DNA from: CAZXFH01 sp964640055
Lineage (GTDB): Bacteria; Fidelibacterota; UBA2242; JAFGTP01
Direction of reading: 5' to 3'
Length of the DNA: 64,000 bases
Assembly (NCBI GenBank): GCA_964640055.1
Contig: CAZXFH010000014.1
Coordinates: forward strand, 3,452 to 67,451
Shown: piece by piece, positions 35,139-44,856 of the stretch
Numbering within the stretch: the stretch's first letter is position 1
Layout of the letters: each line of letters starts with the position of its first letter
Made by a program: the position numbers and the translations under genes
The notes under the pieces: generated by a model
Database searches by the model: none
Seen by the model: the letters and a program-made list of their open reading frames with translations, nothing else
What the model was told of the DNA's origin: nothing

Positions 35139-38135
35139 ATGGCCAGATTGAGCAACTACAAATTTTTGATTCTAATATTTGGTTTGCTTTTTACCGCCCT
35201 TTACTTATTCGGTGGCTCTACAGGTAAAATTGCGGGGAAAGTCACGGATAAAACCACCGGCGAACCGCTAATCGGTGTCAATATTGTAGTCAAAGGAACC
35301 TCCATGGGAGGCGCCACAGATAAAAATGGTTATTTTGTTATTTTGAATCTGCGGCCGGGTGAATATACCCTCTCTGCCAGTTATATTGGTTATCAAACCG
35401 TTACGGTTGAGGATGTGTTGGTCAATACCGACCGCACCACACAGATTGATATTGAAATGAATCCGGCCGTACTGGATATGCAGCAAGAGGTCGTGGTGAC
35501 CGCGGAACGGCCAATTGTCGAAAAGGACAAAACCTCCTCCTCTATTCACATGCAGGCGCAGGAGATCAATGAGCAGCCGGTGGAAGGGGTGCGGGATCTG
35601 CTGGAACTGACGCCAGGTGTCAACCGGAATGCCGATGGTACCATTAGTATTCGCGGTGGCGGCGGATACGATATCAATTATTCTATTAATGGTATCAGAG
35701 CCATGAATACCAACACTTCGGTCACTGCCTTTGGTGGATCGGGCATGTCAAAATCCGAAAACAGCTGGAAATATGAAATTAACCCCTTGGCCGTCTCGCA
35801 AATGGAAGTGGTCTCAGGTGGCTTTAATGCCGAATATGGTAATGCCCAGTCCGGGGTCGTTAAAGTAGTGACCAAAGAAGGGGGTTCCCGCTTTACCGGT
35901 GGCTTTCGCTATGAATACCGCCCCCCGGGGAAATACCATTACGGCGACTATCTCTACTCCCACCAGCAACCGGAATGGGAGCGCTGGGGAAATCCGGATA
36001 ATATTGATAAATGGCTCGACAATTCTTCCTTTAGAACCGACAGCGCAGCCATCAATAATTATAATCTGTGGGTCATGAATCATACCCCCGGCGATGAAAA
36101 AATCATCCTCTTCCGCATTGATTCCACTACCGGTGAAATTGAATCCTATCAGCGGGATAACCGGGCCAATATCATGGGCGTCTATGACTACCGCCAGTTT
36201 GCAGCGCAGCGCTATCTATTCAGCCTGGGGGGCCCGCTGGGACCGAACGGGAATCGCACCTCTTTCTTTATTTCCGGCGAGTACAAAGAGAAGCCCACCC
36301 GCCTGCCAACCGTTGCCAAAACCCAGAAATTGAGCAATTATACGATTGTATTGACCTATAATCCGGCCTCCAAGCATAAATTCAGGTTCACCAATATGTA
36401 TCGTTATTACGAAGGTGGCATGGGCTCTGGAGCCGAGGATATTCGCTGGGCCGGCCTGGGGGGCTGGAGCGGCGCCCGTAAAAAGTATACTCTGATCTAT
36501 GATGCACTCCGGGAAGAAACCATTACCTCCCAGAACCTGGATTACCGGTATGTGATCAGTTCCAAATCCTTTCTCAAGGTCGCGGTGATTCATCAGTTTG
36601 AAGAGCTCTTCTCCCTGCAGCGTCCGGTACCGGGCATCGCCAAAGATGCCCAACTGGTGGCTCAGGGCAAGCGGGAAACCCGCCTGCTGGAAAACCGGGG
36701 GGATTGGTTCCTGAAATACCGCGATTACTACACCTGGTCAAGTCTCTACAATCAGGCCTCCTTAACTGATTACTGGGAGGGTAATATTCACTATTCCAGT
36801 CAGGTCAATGACCGCCATCAAATCAAACTGGGAGTAGAGGCTTCTGTCAAGGATCAGGATTTCAATGCCTCCTCCTCTCTGACGGTTTCATCTTTTATCT
36901 GGCGCACCGGTTTTGCCACCAATTACAAGGCCAGTACCAGGTATCTGGCTGCCTATGCTCAGGATAAAATTGAGTTTGGCGGTATGATCGCTAATCTGGG
37001 CTTGCGGTTGGATGCTTACAATTTTGGTGCACAGCTGCCTGAATATGAACATCACGTCTTTTACCCGGCTGAAAATGAGGGCTTTGAAGGGGGCATTGGC
37101 ATCCCGGCCTGGGAAGACGCAAAAACCTTTGTCACCCTTTCACCCCGGGTGGGAATCTCTTTCCCCATTTCCGACAAAGCCGCTTTCCGGGTACAATACG
37201 GCCACTTCCGTTCCTTACCAATCGTAGCCCGGGCCCTGGACAATCAGACCAATCACGGCTGGGGTATTGTGGGCAATCCCAATCTGGAACCCAAACTCAG
37301 TATCAACTATGAAGTCGGCTTGCAATACAATCTCTGGGATACCCATCAGTTGGATATCGTCACTTACTACAATGATCTGAAGAATCAGACCAATTCTATC
37401 TATAAAGAAACCACGGCCGGATCCATCAAATACTCCGGTGACTACAAAGGAACTTACCGTACCTATACCAATAACAGTTACGGCAGTAGTCAGGGGGTGG
37501 AAATTTCCTTTGCCAACAAGCGGGTTGATCACTGGCGCTATCGCCTGGGGTATGCCCTTTCGCAGGTTAAATATGGTTATACCGGGTTATATATTGAACC
37601 GGAAGAACTGACCTTGCAATTAAAACAAAAATATACCTACTCTGCGGCTGAATTTACAGCCGGAGAGGATCGTACACACCGCTTCAACGGGTCTTTAACC
37701 TATCTGATTTATAAAGATCAGGGACCTCAGATTTTCGGGATCAAGCCCTTATCCAATATAACCCTCAGTGCCATCTATCGTGTGACCAGTGGTACCCCCT
37801 ATTACTGGTCGCCGGACTATGTCCCTGAATCAGAGGTCAAAATTGAAAGAAACCGGCGCTATCCCCCGGAATCCAGTACTGACCTCAGGATCGAAAAAAA
37901 GTTCACTGTTTCCGGATTTGATATGACGGCCAGCGTCCGCATTAAGAACCTGTTTAACAATAAACAATTGACCCCGATATCTGATTCAGCGGAATTGGAT
38001 CGTTGGATGAAAAAAAGTATCACCTATATGGATCCGGGCAACGAACCCAACCGGGACTACCGGCTCTACAATTATTTTCAGGCCTATAAGAATGTTCCCC
38101 GGGAAATTTACTTTAATATTGGCGTTAATTTCTAA
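35139..38135 (+). CDS. TonB-dependent receptor with carboxypeptidase-like N-terminal domain
   Basis: About 998 aa. Signal peptide, then a carboxypeptidase-regulatory-like/CNA-B domain (residues about 30-115, GKIAGKVTDKTTGEPLIGVN), a TonB-box-like region (QQEVVVTAERPIVEKDKT), plug domain (GVRDLLELTPGV, ISIRGGGGYDINYSINGIR) and a 22-stranded barrel to the C terminus (YFNIGVNF, ending in F). This is the SusC-like/OAR layout used for energised uptake of large ligands across the outer membrane. No SusD-like partner is encoded in the operon. ATG 35139 is chosen over TTG 35136; GAGGAG lies upstream. It is the first gene of an eight-gene plus-strand operon. Confidence 0.94.
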   Translation: MARLSNYKFLILIFGLLFTALYLFGGSTGKIAGKVTDKTTGEPLIGVNIVVKGTSMGGATDKNGYFVILNLRPGEYTLSASYIGYQTVTVEDVLVNTDRTTQIDIEMNPAVLDMQQEVVVTAERPIVEKDKTSSSIHMQAQEINEQPVEGVRDLLELTPGVNRNADGTISIRGGGGYDINYSINGIRAMNTNTSVTAFGGSGMSKSENSWKYEINPLAVSQMEVVSGGFNAEYGNAQSGVVKVVTKEGGSRFTGGFRYEYRPPGKYHYGDYLYSHQQPEWERWGNPDNIDKWLDNSSFRTDSAAINNYNLWVMNHTPGDEKIILFRIDSTTGEIESYQRDNRANIMGVYDYRQFAAQRYLFSLGGPLGPNGNRTSFFISGEYKEKPTRLPTVAKTQKLSNYTIVLTYNPASKHKFRFTNMYRYYEGGMGSGAEDIRWAGLGGWSGARKKYTLIYDALREETITSQNLDYRYVISSKSFLKVAVIHQFEELFSLQRPVPGIAKDAQLVAQGKRETRLLENRGDWFLKYRDYYTWSSLYNQASLTDYWEGNIHYSSQVNDRHQIKLGVEASVKDQDFNASSSLTVSSFIWRTGFATNYKASTRYLAAYAQDKIEFGGMIANLGLRLDAYNFGAQLPEYEHHVFYPAENEGFEGGIGIPAWEDAKTFVTLSPRVGISFPISDKAAFRVQYGHFRSLPIVARALDNQTNHGWGIVGNPNLEPKLSINYEVGLQYNLWDTHQLDIVTYYNDLKNQTNSIYKETTAGSIKYSGDYKGTYRTYTNNSYGSSQGVEISFANKRVDHWRYRLGYALSQVKYGYTGLYIEPEELTLQLKQKYTYSAAEFTAGEDRTHRFNGSLTYLIYKDQGPQIFGIKPLSNITLSAIYRVTSGTPYYWSPDYVPESEVKIERNRRYPPESSTDLRIEKKFTVSGFDMTASVRIKNLFNNKQLTPISDSAELDRWMKKSITYMDPGNEPNRDYRLYNYFQAYKNVPREIYFNIGVNF

Positions 38136-38171
38136 TTCGGGTTGATTAGCTTGAATCTTTACGGAGGCACA

Positions 38172-40199
38172 ATGCATCGAAAAAAGTGGTCAGATAAAAC
38201 TGTTCTCCTTTTATTCATTTTATTTCTGTTCACAGGAATAAAAGCACAAAATTATCCCCGTACCATTGAACTAACCAGGGGTCGGCTCTGGCACAGTTTT
38301 CATTTCACCCAGGAATGTGAGCCGCTGGCCGACTGGGAGCCCATGAATTACGGTCTGGACTGGCCCGGATATAATATTAAAGAACTGAGCAGTAATATCG
38401 GCGGCACTTATAATTATATGATCACCGGCGGATTCTTTATTTCGGCCCTGCGGACCATTGACCCGGATACAGTCCAGGGCTGGATGGACTTTTGTGCCAA
38501 TGGTGACCGCAACACCAGCTGGGATAGTGGCAAACAGCCCTTTCTGGCGCTACGGCACGAAAAAAAATGGAAACATGGTGAGAATTACTACCTGGCCACC
38601 GATCCTCAGGAAGCTGAGGAGCTGATTATCTCCGAATGGGAAAAGGATCCGCAATATCCGGATTATGATAAAGAAAACAAGAAGTTCAACATTCACGCTA
38701 CCCGCGAAGTTCGCCAATGGTCTGGTTCCCAGGCCGATCAGAACTATGTGATTGTGGAATACCGCATTAATTCGGTGCGCACGGAACTGCATGGACTGGA
38801 CAGTGCTGTGGTGCTGTTTTCCTATGCCATCTCACCGACTGACCGGGGCTGGAATTATACCAATCCCAATTACCGTCCGGGGGCCCGCAACACCCAGAGT
38901 GTCTGGGAACCTGAAAAAGGGCTGGTCACCTTCTGGGCCGGTGATTTCCGGGAAACAGCTCAGGATGAAAGCTTTGATTATTATGAGTACTATCAAAGGA
39001 ACACCGTGACCAATGAACTGGAAAAACGGTCTGAATTCATGGCACCGGGCAAAGTGGGTATTAAAATTCTGGAAGTCAGCCTGAATGGTGATCCGCTGGA
39101 TTATGAATTTGTCTGGTCAGCAGCGCCGCATAGTTCGGATTATGAAGGCCCTTTTACCGGCGTTTCGGGCTTCGATAATAAATATGAAGCCATGCGTAAT
39201 CCACTCAAATTACGGGAGGCTTTTACTGATCCCGATGATCCCAGAATGGGCAATAGCCGCTTATATGCCAATTTTTCGATCGGCCCTTTTAATTTGCGCG
39301 GGCGTGGCCGGGGTGAGCTGAAAGTGGTCGTAGCCGAATTCGTCGGAGGTGCCGATCTGAAGACCGCCCGCTCACTGACCCTGGCCCAGAAAGACTCGAT
39401 CAGAGCCTTGGCTGACAGTGCGGTCAGCTATTTGAACGAACGGGTGGAATTTAATTATAATCATGACTATTGTGTGCCTATGGCACCACCCGGTCCAGAG
39501 TTCAGTGTCTCGCCTGACAGCAGCCGCGAAGGCCGGGTCGGTAATATCATCACCTTTTCGGATAGTGTTGAGTATGTGAACGATCCCCATCAGGGTTTTC
39601 CGGATGTGGCCGGTTACCGGATCTATCGCTCCGCCGAATTTCCCTTTGGTCCCTGGGAATTGATCGCTGACATTCCGGTTAAAAGCAATACCCACTGGTC
39701 CGACGATGAGCAGCAATATAAATTTTTAGATAAAAAAGTCGCACTGGGCTATGGTTACTATTACAGTATCACCAGTTATGACCAGGGACATGATCAGTGG
39801 GCCGAAGATCCCGGCGTGTCGGTTCCGCCTCTGGAATCTTCGGTCTTTGCCAACCGCTCCACCACACCCTTTTATACCACCCTGAGACCGCAATCCGGAC
39901 AGGATGTGCTGGACAATGTCACTGTTGTTCCCAATCCCTTTTATGTCTCCTCGGGACTGCAGAGTGCTGCGGACGCCAAATTGATCCAGTTTGTGAATGT
40001 ACCGGCAGAATGTACCATCCGGATCTTTACCCTGCGGGGTGATCTGGTTAAGACGATTCGCCATGATAATCCCAGCAGCGGGGTAGCCACCTGGAACCAG
40101 ATCAGTGATAACAATCAGTACATCAAAAGTGGCATGTATTACTACCATCTTACCTCGGAATATGGCGGGACAAAGGGAAAATTTTGTATAATCAATTGA
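38172..40199 (+). CDS. Secreted protein with C-terminal sorting-like domain
   Basis: A 675-aa protein with signal peptide (VLLLFILFLFTGIKAQ). The body (RTIELTRGRLWHSFHFTQEC; DWPGYNIKELSSNIGG) resembles proteins found beside OAR-type TonB receptors in Marinimicrobia/Calditrichota-like genomes, but no catalytic family is evident. A Fn3-like stretch (DVAGYRIYRSAEFPFGPWEL, about residue 480) precedes a C-terminal domain that looks like a T9SS sorting domain (VTVVPNPFYV to SGMYYYHL). ATG 38172 is used because GGAGG lies five bases before it; an upstream start would put the signal peptide too far inside. Confidence 0.82.
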   Translation: MHRKKWSDKTVLLLFILFLFTGIKAQNYPRTIELTRGRLWHSFHFTQECEPLADWEPMNYGLDWPGYNIKELSSNIGGTYNYMITGGFFISALRTIDPDTVQGWMDFCANGDRNTSWDSGKQPFLALRHEKKWKHGENYYLATDPQEAEELIISEWEKDPQYPDYDKENKKFNIHATREVRQWSGSQADQNYVIVEYRINSVRTELHGLDSAVVLFSYAISPTDRGWNYTNPNYRPGARNTQSVWEPEKGLVTFWAGDFRETAQDESFDYYEYYQRNTVTNELEKRSEFMAPGKVGIKILEVSLNGDPLDYEFVWSAAPHSSDYEGPFTGVSGFDNKYEAMRNPLKLREAFTDPDDPRMGNSRLYANFSIGPFNLRGRGRGELKVVVAEFVGGADLKTARSLTLAQKDSIRALADSAVSYLNERVEFNYNHDYCVPMAPPGPEFSVSPDSSREGRVGNIITFSDSVEYVNDPHQGFPDVAGYRIYRSAEFPFGPWELIADIPVKSNTHWSDDEQQYKFLDKKVALGYGYYYSITSYDQGHDQWAEDPGVSVPPLESSVFANRSTTPFYTTLRPQSGQDVLDNVTVVPNPFYVSSGLQSAADAKLIQFVNVPAECTIRIFTLRGDLVKTIRHDNPSSGVATWNQISDNNQYIKSGMYYYHLTSEYGGTKGKFCIIN

Positions 40200-40216
40200 T
40201 AAAAATGGAAGTCATA

Positions 40217-41209
40217 ATGAAAATCTCGAAACTATCCCATATCTTTATTATTTGTATGTTCCTCACCTCCATCTCTGAAATCCGGGCGGCTGAAGATTTT
40301 AATACCACCGGATCCACTGGTTTTGTATTTCTGTCCCTCCCGGTCAGCGCCCGCTATGTTTCCATGGGTGAAACCGGGATCACCCTGGAAAACAGCAATG
40401 CCGACGGCCTTTTCATCAATCCGGCGCTGGGTGCCCGGGTCGACCGCACCAATAACTTGAGTCTGATCTATGGCAACTGGTATATGGATACCGGTCATCA
40501 TGCCCTGGCCTTTTTGCGCAAATTTCCCCTCATCGGATCCTTTGGTCTGACGATCAACTATTTTGATTTCGGTTCGATTCAAAAAACCAGAACCATTACT
40601 TCTTCAGAATTGTCTACGCTGGGGCCCGAGGACAATAATATCTACAGAGACCTGGGTTCCTACTCCGCCTATGGACTCGCTACCGGCCTGGCCTATTCAC
40701 GGTTTCTAACCACTAATTTCAGTTTCGGTGCCAATCTTAAATATGTGCGGGAAACCATTGATGAGTATTTTACCGATAATCTACTGGTGGATATCGGCTT
40801 TGTTTACAATACCGGGATCGGACCTTTACGGGTGGGTGCTTATCTGAACAATTTTGGTCTTGAAGCTGAATATGTGGATGAACAGTTCAAGATGCCGCAA
40901 AAATTGATCCTGGGGATTTCCGGGGAAGTTTTCGGCAGCCTGAAGGAGCCGACTTATCTCACCTTATTGACCGAAGCCATTCATCCCAATGATGCCGCGG
41001 AACGGGTTCATTTCGGTCTGGAAGCCCGCATTGCCGATTTGTTATTCTTGCGGGCCGGTTATAAATACGGTTATGAATTTGAGAATGTAACCGTTGGTCT
41101 GGGAGCCAAATTTGTCTACCACGCCATACCCTATAAATTTGATTTATCCTATATGAATCACACCTATCTCGAACATACCATCAGGTACACTTTATCAATG
41201 GGGATATAA
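40217..41209 (+). CDS. PorV/PorQ-family outer-membrane protein
   Basis: About 330 aa with signal peptide and the PorV-like start of the mature protein, STGFVFLSLPVSARYVSMGETGITLENSNADGLFINPA. The rest is a predicted 14-strand beta barrel ending LSMGI. PorV in Bacteroidota is the outer-membrane T9SS shuttle that receives cargo carrying the C-terminal sorting domain, and relatives co-occur with single cargo operons. Here it lies among T9SS-type secreted proteins, so a role in their export is likely but inferred. ATG 40217 has GGAAG upstream; the frame overlaps the previous gene slightly only if earlier starts are used. Confidence 0.88.
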   Translation: MKISKLSHIFIICMFLTSISEIRAAEDFNTTGSTGFVFLSLPVSARYVSMGETGITLENSNADGLFINPALGARVDRTNNLSLIYGNWYMDTGHHALAFLRKFPLIGSFGLTINYFDFGSIQKTRTITSSELSTLGPEDNNIYRDLGSYSAYGLATGLAYSRFLTTNFSFGANLKYVRETIDEYFTDNLLVDIGFVYNTGIGPLRVGAYLNNFGLEAEYVDEQFKMPQKLILGISGEVFGSLKEPTYLTLLTEAIHPNDAAERVHFGLEARIADLLFLRAGYKYGYEFENVTVGLGAKFVYHAIPYKFDLSYMNHTYLEHTIRYTLSMGI

Positions 41210-41212
41210 TCT

Positions 41213-42154
41213 ATGTTGAAAATAATTCGATATGTTCTGTTAAATTTGCTGATTACAGCGGTTATTTTCGCCCAGGGAAAACCGATTGAGATCAAATTAT
41301 TGGCTGGTAGTCAGCAGCAAAATAAAGCCAAGGTCGCCCGGGAAGCTTACGGCTGGAATACCGGCGCACAGCTGAACTATCTGTTAAGCGATAACTGGGC
41401 CACCAGCTTCCGTTTCTCTTTTGATTATATGCATTTAAAAGAAGACTCCGTGCTGCTGGAATGGAACTGGCCCTATTGGGAGCAGCGCTATATTGACTGG
41501 TTGCTGACCGGAGCCGATCAAACCGAGGTGGATTCCATTAACCGTGCCAAGGAATACTGGCGGCCCGACTCCAGCTATCACGGCGTCTTTAACCCCTATC
41601 AGTGGGTTCAGGAACTCAGTTTTTCCTTTGGATTACAATACCGGTATCACCTGACCGACCGCTTTATGCTGTATGCCCAGTCCGGAATTGGGTTTAATCT
41701 TTACGAAAGACGCCTGAAAATGGTCGAAAACTGGATGAAGGAATTCAACTGGCAATGGGATCTGCAAAAAGTGGCGGACAGTACCTATTCCGATGAAGAG
41801 ATATGGAAATATCATACTTTTATGAAGCTGCATGACAAAAATCCGGATACCTATCGCACCGCATATAATGAAGATAGTACTCAAGTATCCCTGACCTATA
41901 AATATTACCGTGATGTAACCCATTTTGCACCCAGCAAACGGGGTACTCGGCTCTTTGTGACCCCCAATATCGGTTGCCGTTTCCGCTTGACGGAAACCCT
42001 GGACCTGGATCTAAGTTACCACGGGGTATGGTATCTCAAGGGAGGCGTCATCACCCAATTAGAAGATCTATTCCGGATCCGGGATAACAGTATCAAATGG
42101 TTTCCGTTTGAGACAAAAAGTATGCTCACCCTGGGCTTAACCGTCAGATATTAA
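41213..42154 (+). CDS. Outer-membrane beta-barrel protein of unknown function
   Basis: A 313-aa protein with signal peptide (YVLLNLLITAVIFAQ) and alternating-hydrophobicity strands (WATSFRFSFDYMHL, FSFGLQYRYHLT, FMLYAQSGIGFNLY, LTLGLTVRY at the end), consistent with a small outer-membrane barrel. No family motif is recognised. It starts three bases after the PorV-like gene, so it is certainly in the same operon. Confidence 0.72.
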   Translation: MLKIIRYVLLNLLITAVIFAQGKPIEIKLLAGSQQQNKAKVAREAYGWNTGAQLNYLLSDNWATSFRFSFDYMHLKEDSVLLEWNWPYWEQRYIDWLLTGADQTEVDSINRAKEYWRPDSSYHGVFNPYQWVQELSFSFGLQYRYHLTDRFMLYAQSGIGFNLYERRLKMVENWMKEFNWQWDLQKVADSTYSDEEIWKYHTFMKLHDKNPDTYRTAYNEDSTQVSLTYKYYRDVTHFAPSKRGTRLFVTPNIGCRFRLTETLDLDLSYHGVWYLKGGVITQLEDLFRIRDNSIKWFPFETKSMLTLGLTVRY

Positions 42155-42173
42155 ATGTTGAGGTAGATGAACT

Positions 42174-42812
42174 ATGAAGATAATTCGCAACAGGATTGGT
42201 TTTGTTTTAGCCCTCTTATTTATGTTTACTACCCGGATCTATGCCCAGAGCGGCTGGTATATCGCTGCTCATGGCGCTTTCAGCAAACCGATTGGCCAGT
42301 TGAGCAACTGGTTCAAATACGGACAAACCCTGTCCTTCAGTATGGGACAGCAAAATGAGAAAGACTGGTTTGTGGAAGGGATGCTGGAGTATTCAGCCTA
42401 TACCCAGGAAAACCTTTCCGGCTATCCCAAAGGCAAATTAGAGCTATATTTAAAACATGTGGCCATCTGGGCGAACGGTAAATACCCCTTGCTCTCATTC
42501 GGAAATTTCACCCCCTATCTCAGCATTGCCGGGGGTCCGGTATACTGGGAAGGCCGGCGCGGTGAAATTGACGCCAATGAAGAACTGAGTATCCCGCACA
42601 TTCCGGCCAAACTTTTACATGAATGGGATATGGGCGCGAAACTGGGTCTCGGATTTTTTATTAACTTTGGCCGGCTCAAATTAAGCGGAACCGCCAATTA
42701 CAGATTAATAATCGGTAATCTCTACCCCACCATGCAGGAATACATCGAGCTGGACGGGGTAAACGGATTTCAATCCCTTAATTTCCGGACCGGCATATAT
42801 TATCATTTTTAA
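42174..42812 (+). CDS. Small outer-membrane beta-barrel protein
   Basis: A 212-aa protein with signal peptide (FVLALLFMFTTRIYAQ) and an eight-stranded-type barrel pattern ending in YYHF (aromatic C-terminal residue, as needed for BAM recognition). General OmpA/OmpW-like topology, but no signature. It follows the preceding barrel gene by about 20 bases. Confidence 0.7.
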   Translation: MKIIRNRIGFVLALLFMFTTRIYAQSGWYIAAHGAFSKPIGQLSNWFKYGQTLSFSMGQQNEKDWFVEGMLEYSAYTQENLSGYPKGKLELYLKHVAIWANGKYPLLSFGNFTPYLSIAGGPVYWEGRRGEIDANEELSIPHIPAKLLHEWDMGAKLGLGFFINFGRLKLSGTANYRLIIGNLYPTMQEYIELDGVNGFQSLNFRTGIYYHF

Positions 42813-42830
42813 AACCAAACGAGGATACTT

Positions 42831-44840
42831 ATGAAGAAAGCAGTTTTATTTTTCTCAGTCATGCTCGCCTTTTTATTCAATCAGTCGCTCATTTCAGCCA
42901 AACCCTATGAAATCATCTGGAAAAACACAGACCTTTTTGAGAGCGGTGATTATGATCCCACCCGCGGGGTGGTCTGGAATCCGCATACCGATCATCTGTT
43001 GGTGGTAACCCGCTCCGATCCCTACCCCCGCATTGAAGTACTGGATCCGGCGACGGGTACGAAACTGGATGAACTGGATACTACCGGGCTGAGTACCATC
43101 CAGACCGAAGAAGGCATCGGACAGATCGATATTGATGACGAAGGTAATATTTATGTATGTAATCTGGGTTCCAAAACGCAGAACTGGAATTTCCGTGTCT
43201 GGCGCTATGATAACGAGCAAGCCACGCCCTACCTGGCGTTTGATGATATGCTTGATTCCGGCGACGATACCAATGAAAAGGAGTGGTATGGCGCCGCCTT
43301 TGAAGTGATTGGCTCCGGGACAAATACTTATCTGTATACCAGTGGCTGGCAAAATAAACAGATAGCTGTACTGAAACTGAATGACAGGAATATGTTTGTT
43401 GTGGATCACTTTATTGCTCTGCCAACGATCAATAGTGCCCGCCATGGTATTTCAGCGCTCACACCAGGCGGCAATCTCTGGATCAGTGGAGCCGGGACCA
43501 CCGATCCGCCGGTCCGATTGATTTCCAATGAAGGTAATGTGCTGGCGGAAGTGCCCAGTGATACCATGATCGGTGGTGCGGCCAGTGAGGCAATGCATTG
43601 GCATATCGGCCCCTATAATCTGATCACAGCTATTAACGCCAATAGTATCGCCCACACGATCATTACGATCCAGTATAGCATGGATGCTTTGGGAACGGTT
43701 AATTTTGATTATTTTGGTCCCCTGTCCGATAGCCTGGCTACCGGGAATATCAATGCCACGGCCGTGATGTGCTATGATACCACCCGTAACTGGCTCTACT
43801 GCCTGGATGGCAATAATTTCTTAGCCGCCCTTGATCTTAATAATCTGGCGCAGGTGACCACGCCCCGGGATACCGGATTGTTTGCCATTCAGTTGGATGG
43901 TAAGCGCCGGGAATATACCCATTATGAGAAATTAGCGACGGAAGGTGACCGCACCCTCTACTTCACCTGGTCCGATGATATTGTCTATACGGCCCTGAGT
44001 GGTAACACCCTCTATGCCCCCTATCAGGAACGGGGGCTTTATCTTGCCTTTAATACTGATCCTGATGGCAGCAATGGCACCAGCTCACCTCCCGATGGTT
44101 CTTCCGGGATTCAGGAATTACCATTTAAGGCCGATGTTGTGGTCAAAATGGATTCCGATGATTGGACTAATTTGCAGGAGGATCCTGTTAGTGATAAATG
44201 GACCACGGGTATGGTCTATCAGTGGAATGGCTCTGCTTGGTCGGAAAGCACGATTGAAGGTCTGGATATCAATTACGGGGCCATGGGCATTATCGGGGAC
44301 GGCAATGACAGTCTGATCACCGAAGTGGGTGTGGCCCGCAGTCCCCAGGGCATGGGGGCCAATGTCAGTCAAATGCAGGTTAAGGTCTACCTGGCGGAAA
44401 CCGCTTCTGACGGGAATGTCCTGGCAGCCTTTCCCAATAACAATGAAACCGGTAACGGGGTTTCCTTTAGCAGTTATTATGAATTTAGCGATCTGGATCA
44501 TGGTGTCTATCCGGCCTATGATGTCAATACGGTCGGTGCAGGTACCGGGCTTGTATCCGAGCAACCGGTTGCAGAACAATACCAGCTGGCGCAGAATTAT
44601 CCCAATCCCTTTAATCCGGTGACCACGATCGCATACACCCTCTCGCGACCGGGATGGGTGGAACTTGCAATCTTTGATCTCCAGGGACGGCAGCTCCAAA
44701 AATTGGTTGACGCTACTCAGCCAGCCGGCCGGCAGAGCATAATTTTTAATGGTAATCGTCTCTGCAGCGGGGTATATTTTTACCGGTTGAAAATCAATGG
44801 ACAAACCAGAGGCATTCGCAAGATGGCCTTGGTCAAATAA
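42831..44840 (+). CDS. T9SS-exported beta-propeller-like protein, paralog 1
   Basis: A 669-aa protein with signal peptide, then a beta-propeller-like N domain (residues about 30-350; repeats such as NPHTDHLLVVTRSDPYPRIE, IDDEGNIYVCNLGSKT, NLWISGAGTTDPPVR). A middle domain unique to this pair follows (DGKRREYTHYEKLATEGDRT to GVYPAYDVNT, about 365-570), then a T9SS type A sorting domain (YQLAQNYPNPFNPVTTIAYT to the end). Function is not known. The next gene is a tandem paralog that shares a long stretch of identical DNA with positions about 43863-44640. Confidence 0.85.
   Translation: MKKAVLFFSVMLAFLFNQSLISAKPYEIIWKNTDLFESGDYDPTRGVVWNPHTDHLLVVTRSDPYPRIEVLDPATGTKLDELDTTGLSTIQTEEGIGQIDIDDEGNIYVCNLGSKTQNWNFRVWRYDNEQATPYLAFDDMLDSGDDTNEKEWYGAAFEVIGSGTNTYLYTSGWQNKQIAVLKLNDRNMFVVDHFIALPTINSARHGISALTPGGNLWISGAGTTDPPVRLISNEGNVLAEVPSDTMIGGAASEAMHWHIGPYNLITAINANSIAHTIITIQYSMDALGTVNFDYFGPLSDSLATGNINATAVMCYDTTRNWLYCLDGNNFLAALDLNNLAQVTTPRDTGLFAIQLDGKRREYTHYEKLATEGDRTLYFTWSDDIVYTALSGNTLYAPYQERGLYLAFNTDPDGSNGTSSPPDGSSGIQELPFKADVVVKMDSDDWTNLQEDPVSDKWTTGMVYQWNGSAWSESTIEGLDINYGAMGIIGDGNDSLITEVGVARSPQGMGANVSQMQVKVYLAETASDGNVLAAFPNNNETGNGVSFSSYYEFSDLDHGVYPAYDVNTVGAGTGLVSEQPVAEQYQLAQNYPNPFNPVTTIAYTLSRPGWVELAIFDLQGRQLQKLVDATQPAGRQSIIFNGNRLCSGVYFYRLKINGQTRGIRKMALVK
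43918..44231 (+). repeat. Intragenic tract identical to the downstream paralog (copy 1)
   Basis: By eye, about 314 bases are identical to 45908-46221 (offset 1990), within a wider tract of high similarity (about 43863-44685 versus 45853-46675). Third codon positions are also identical, which points to recent gene conversion or duplication rather than protein-level constraint. Confidence 0.8.
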
Positions 44841-44856
44841 GAATCGGAGGATAAAA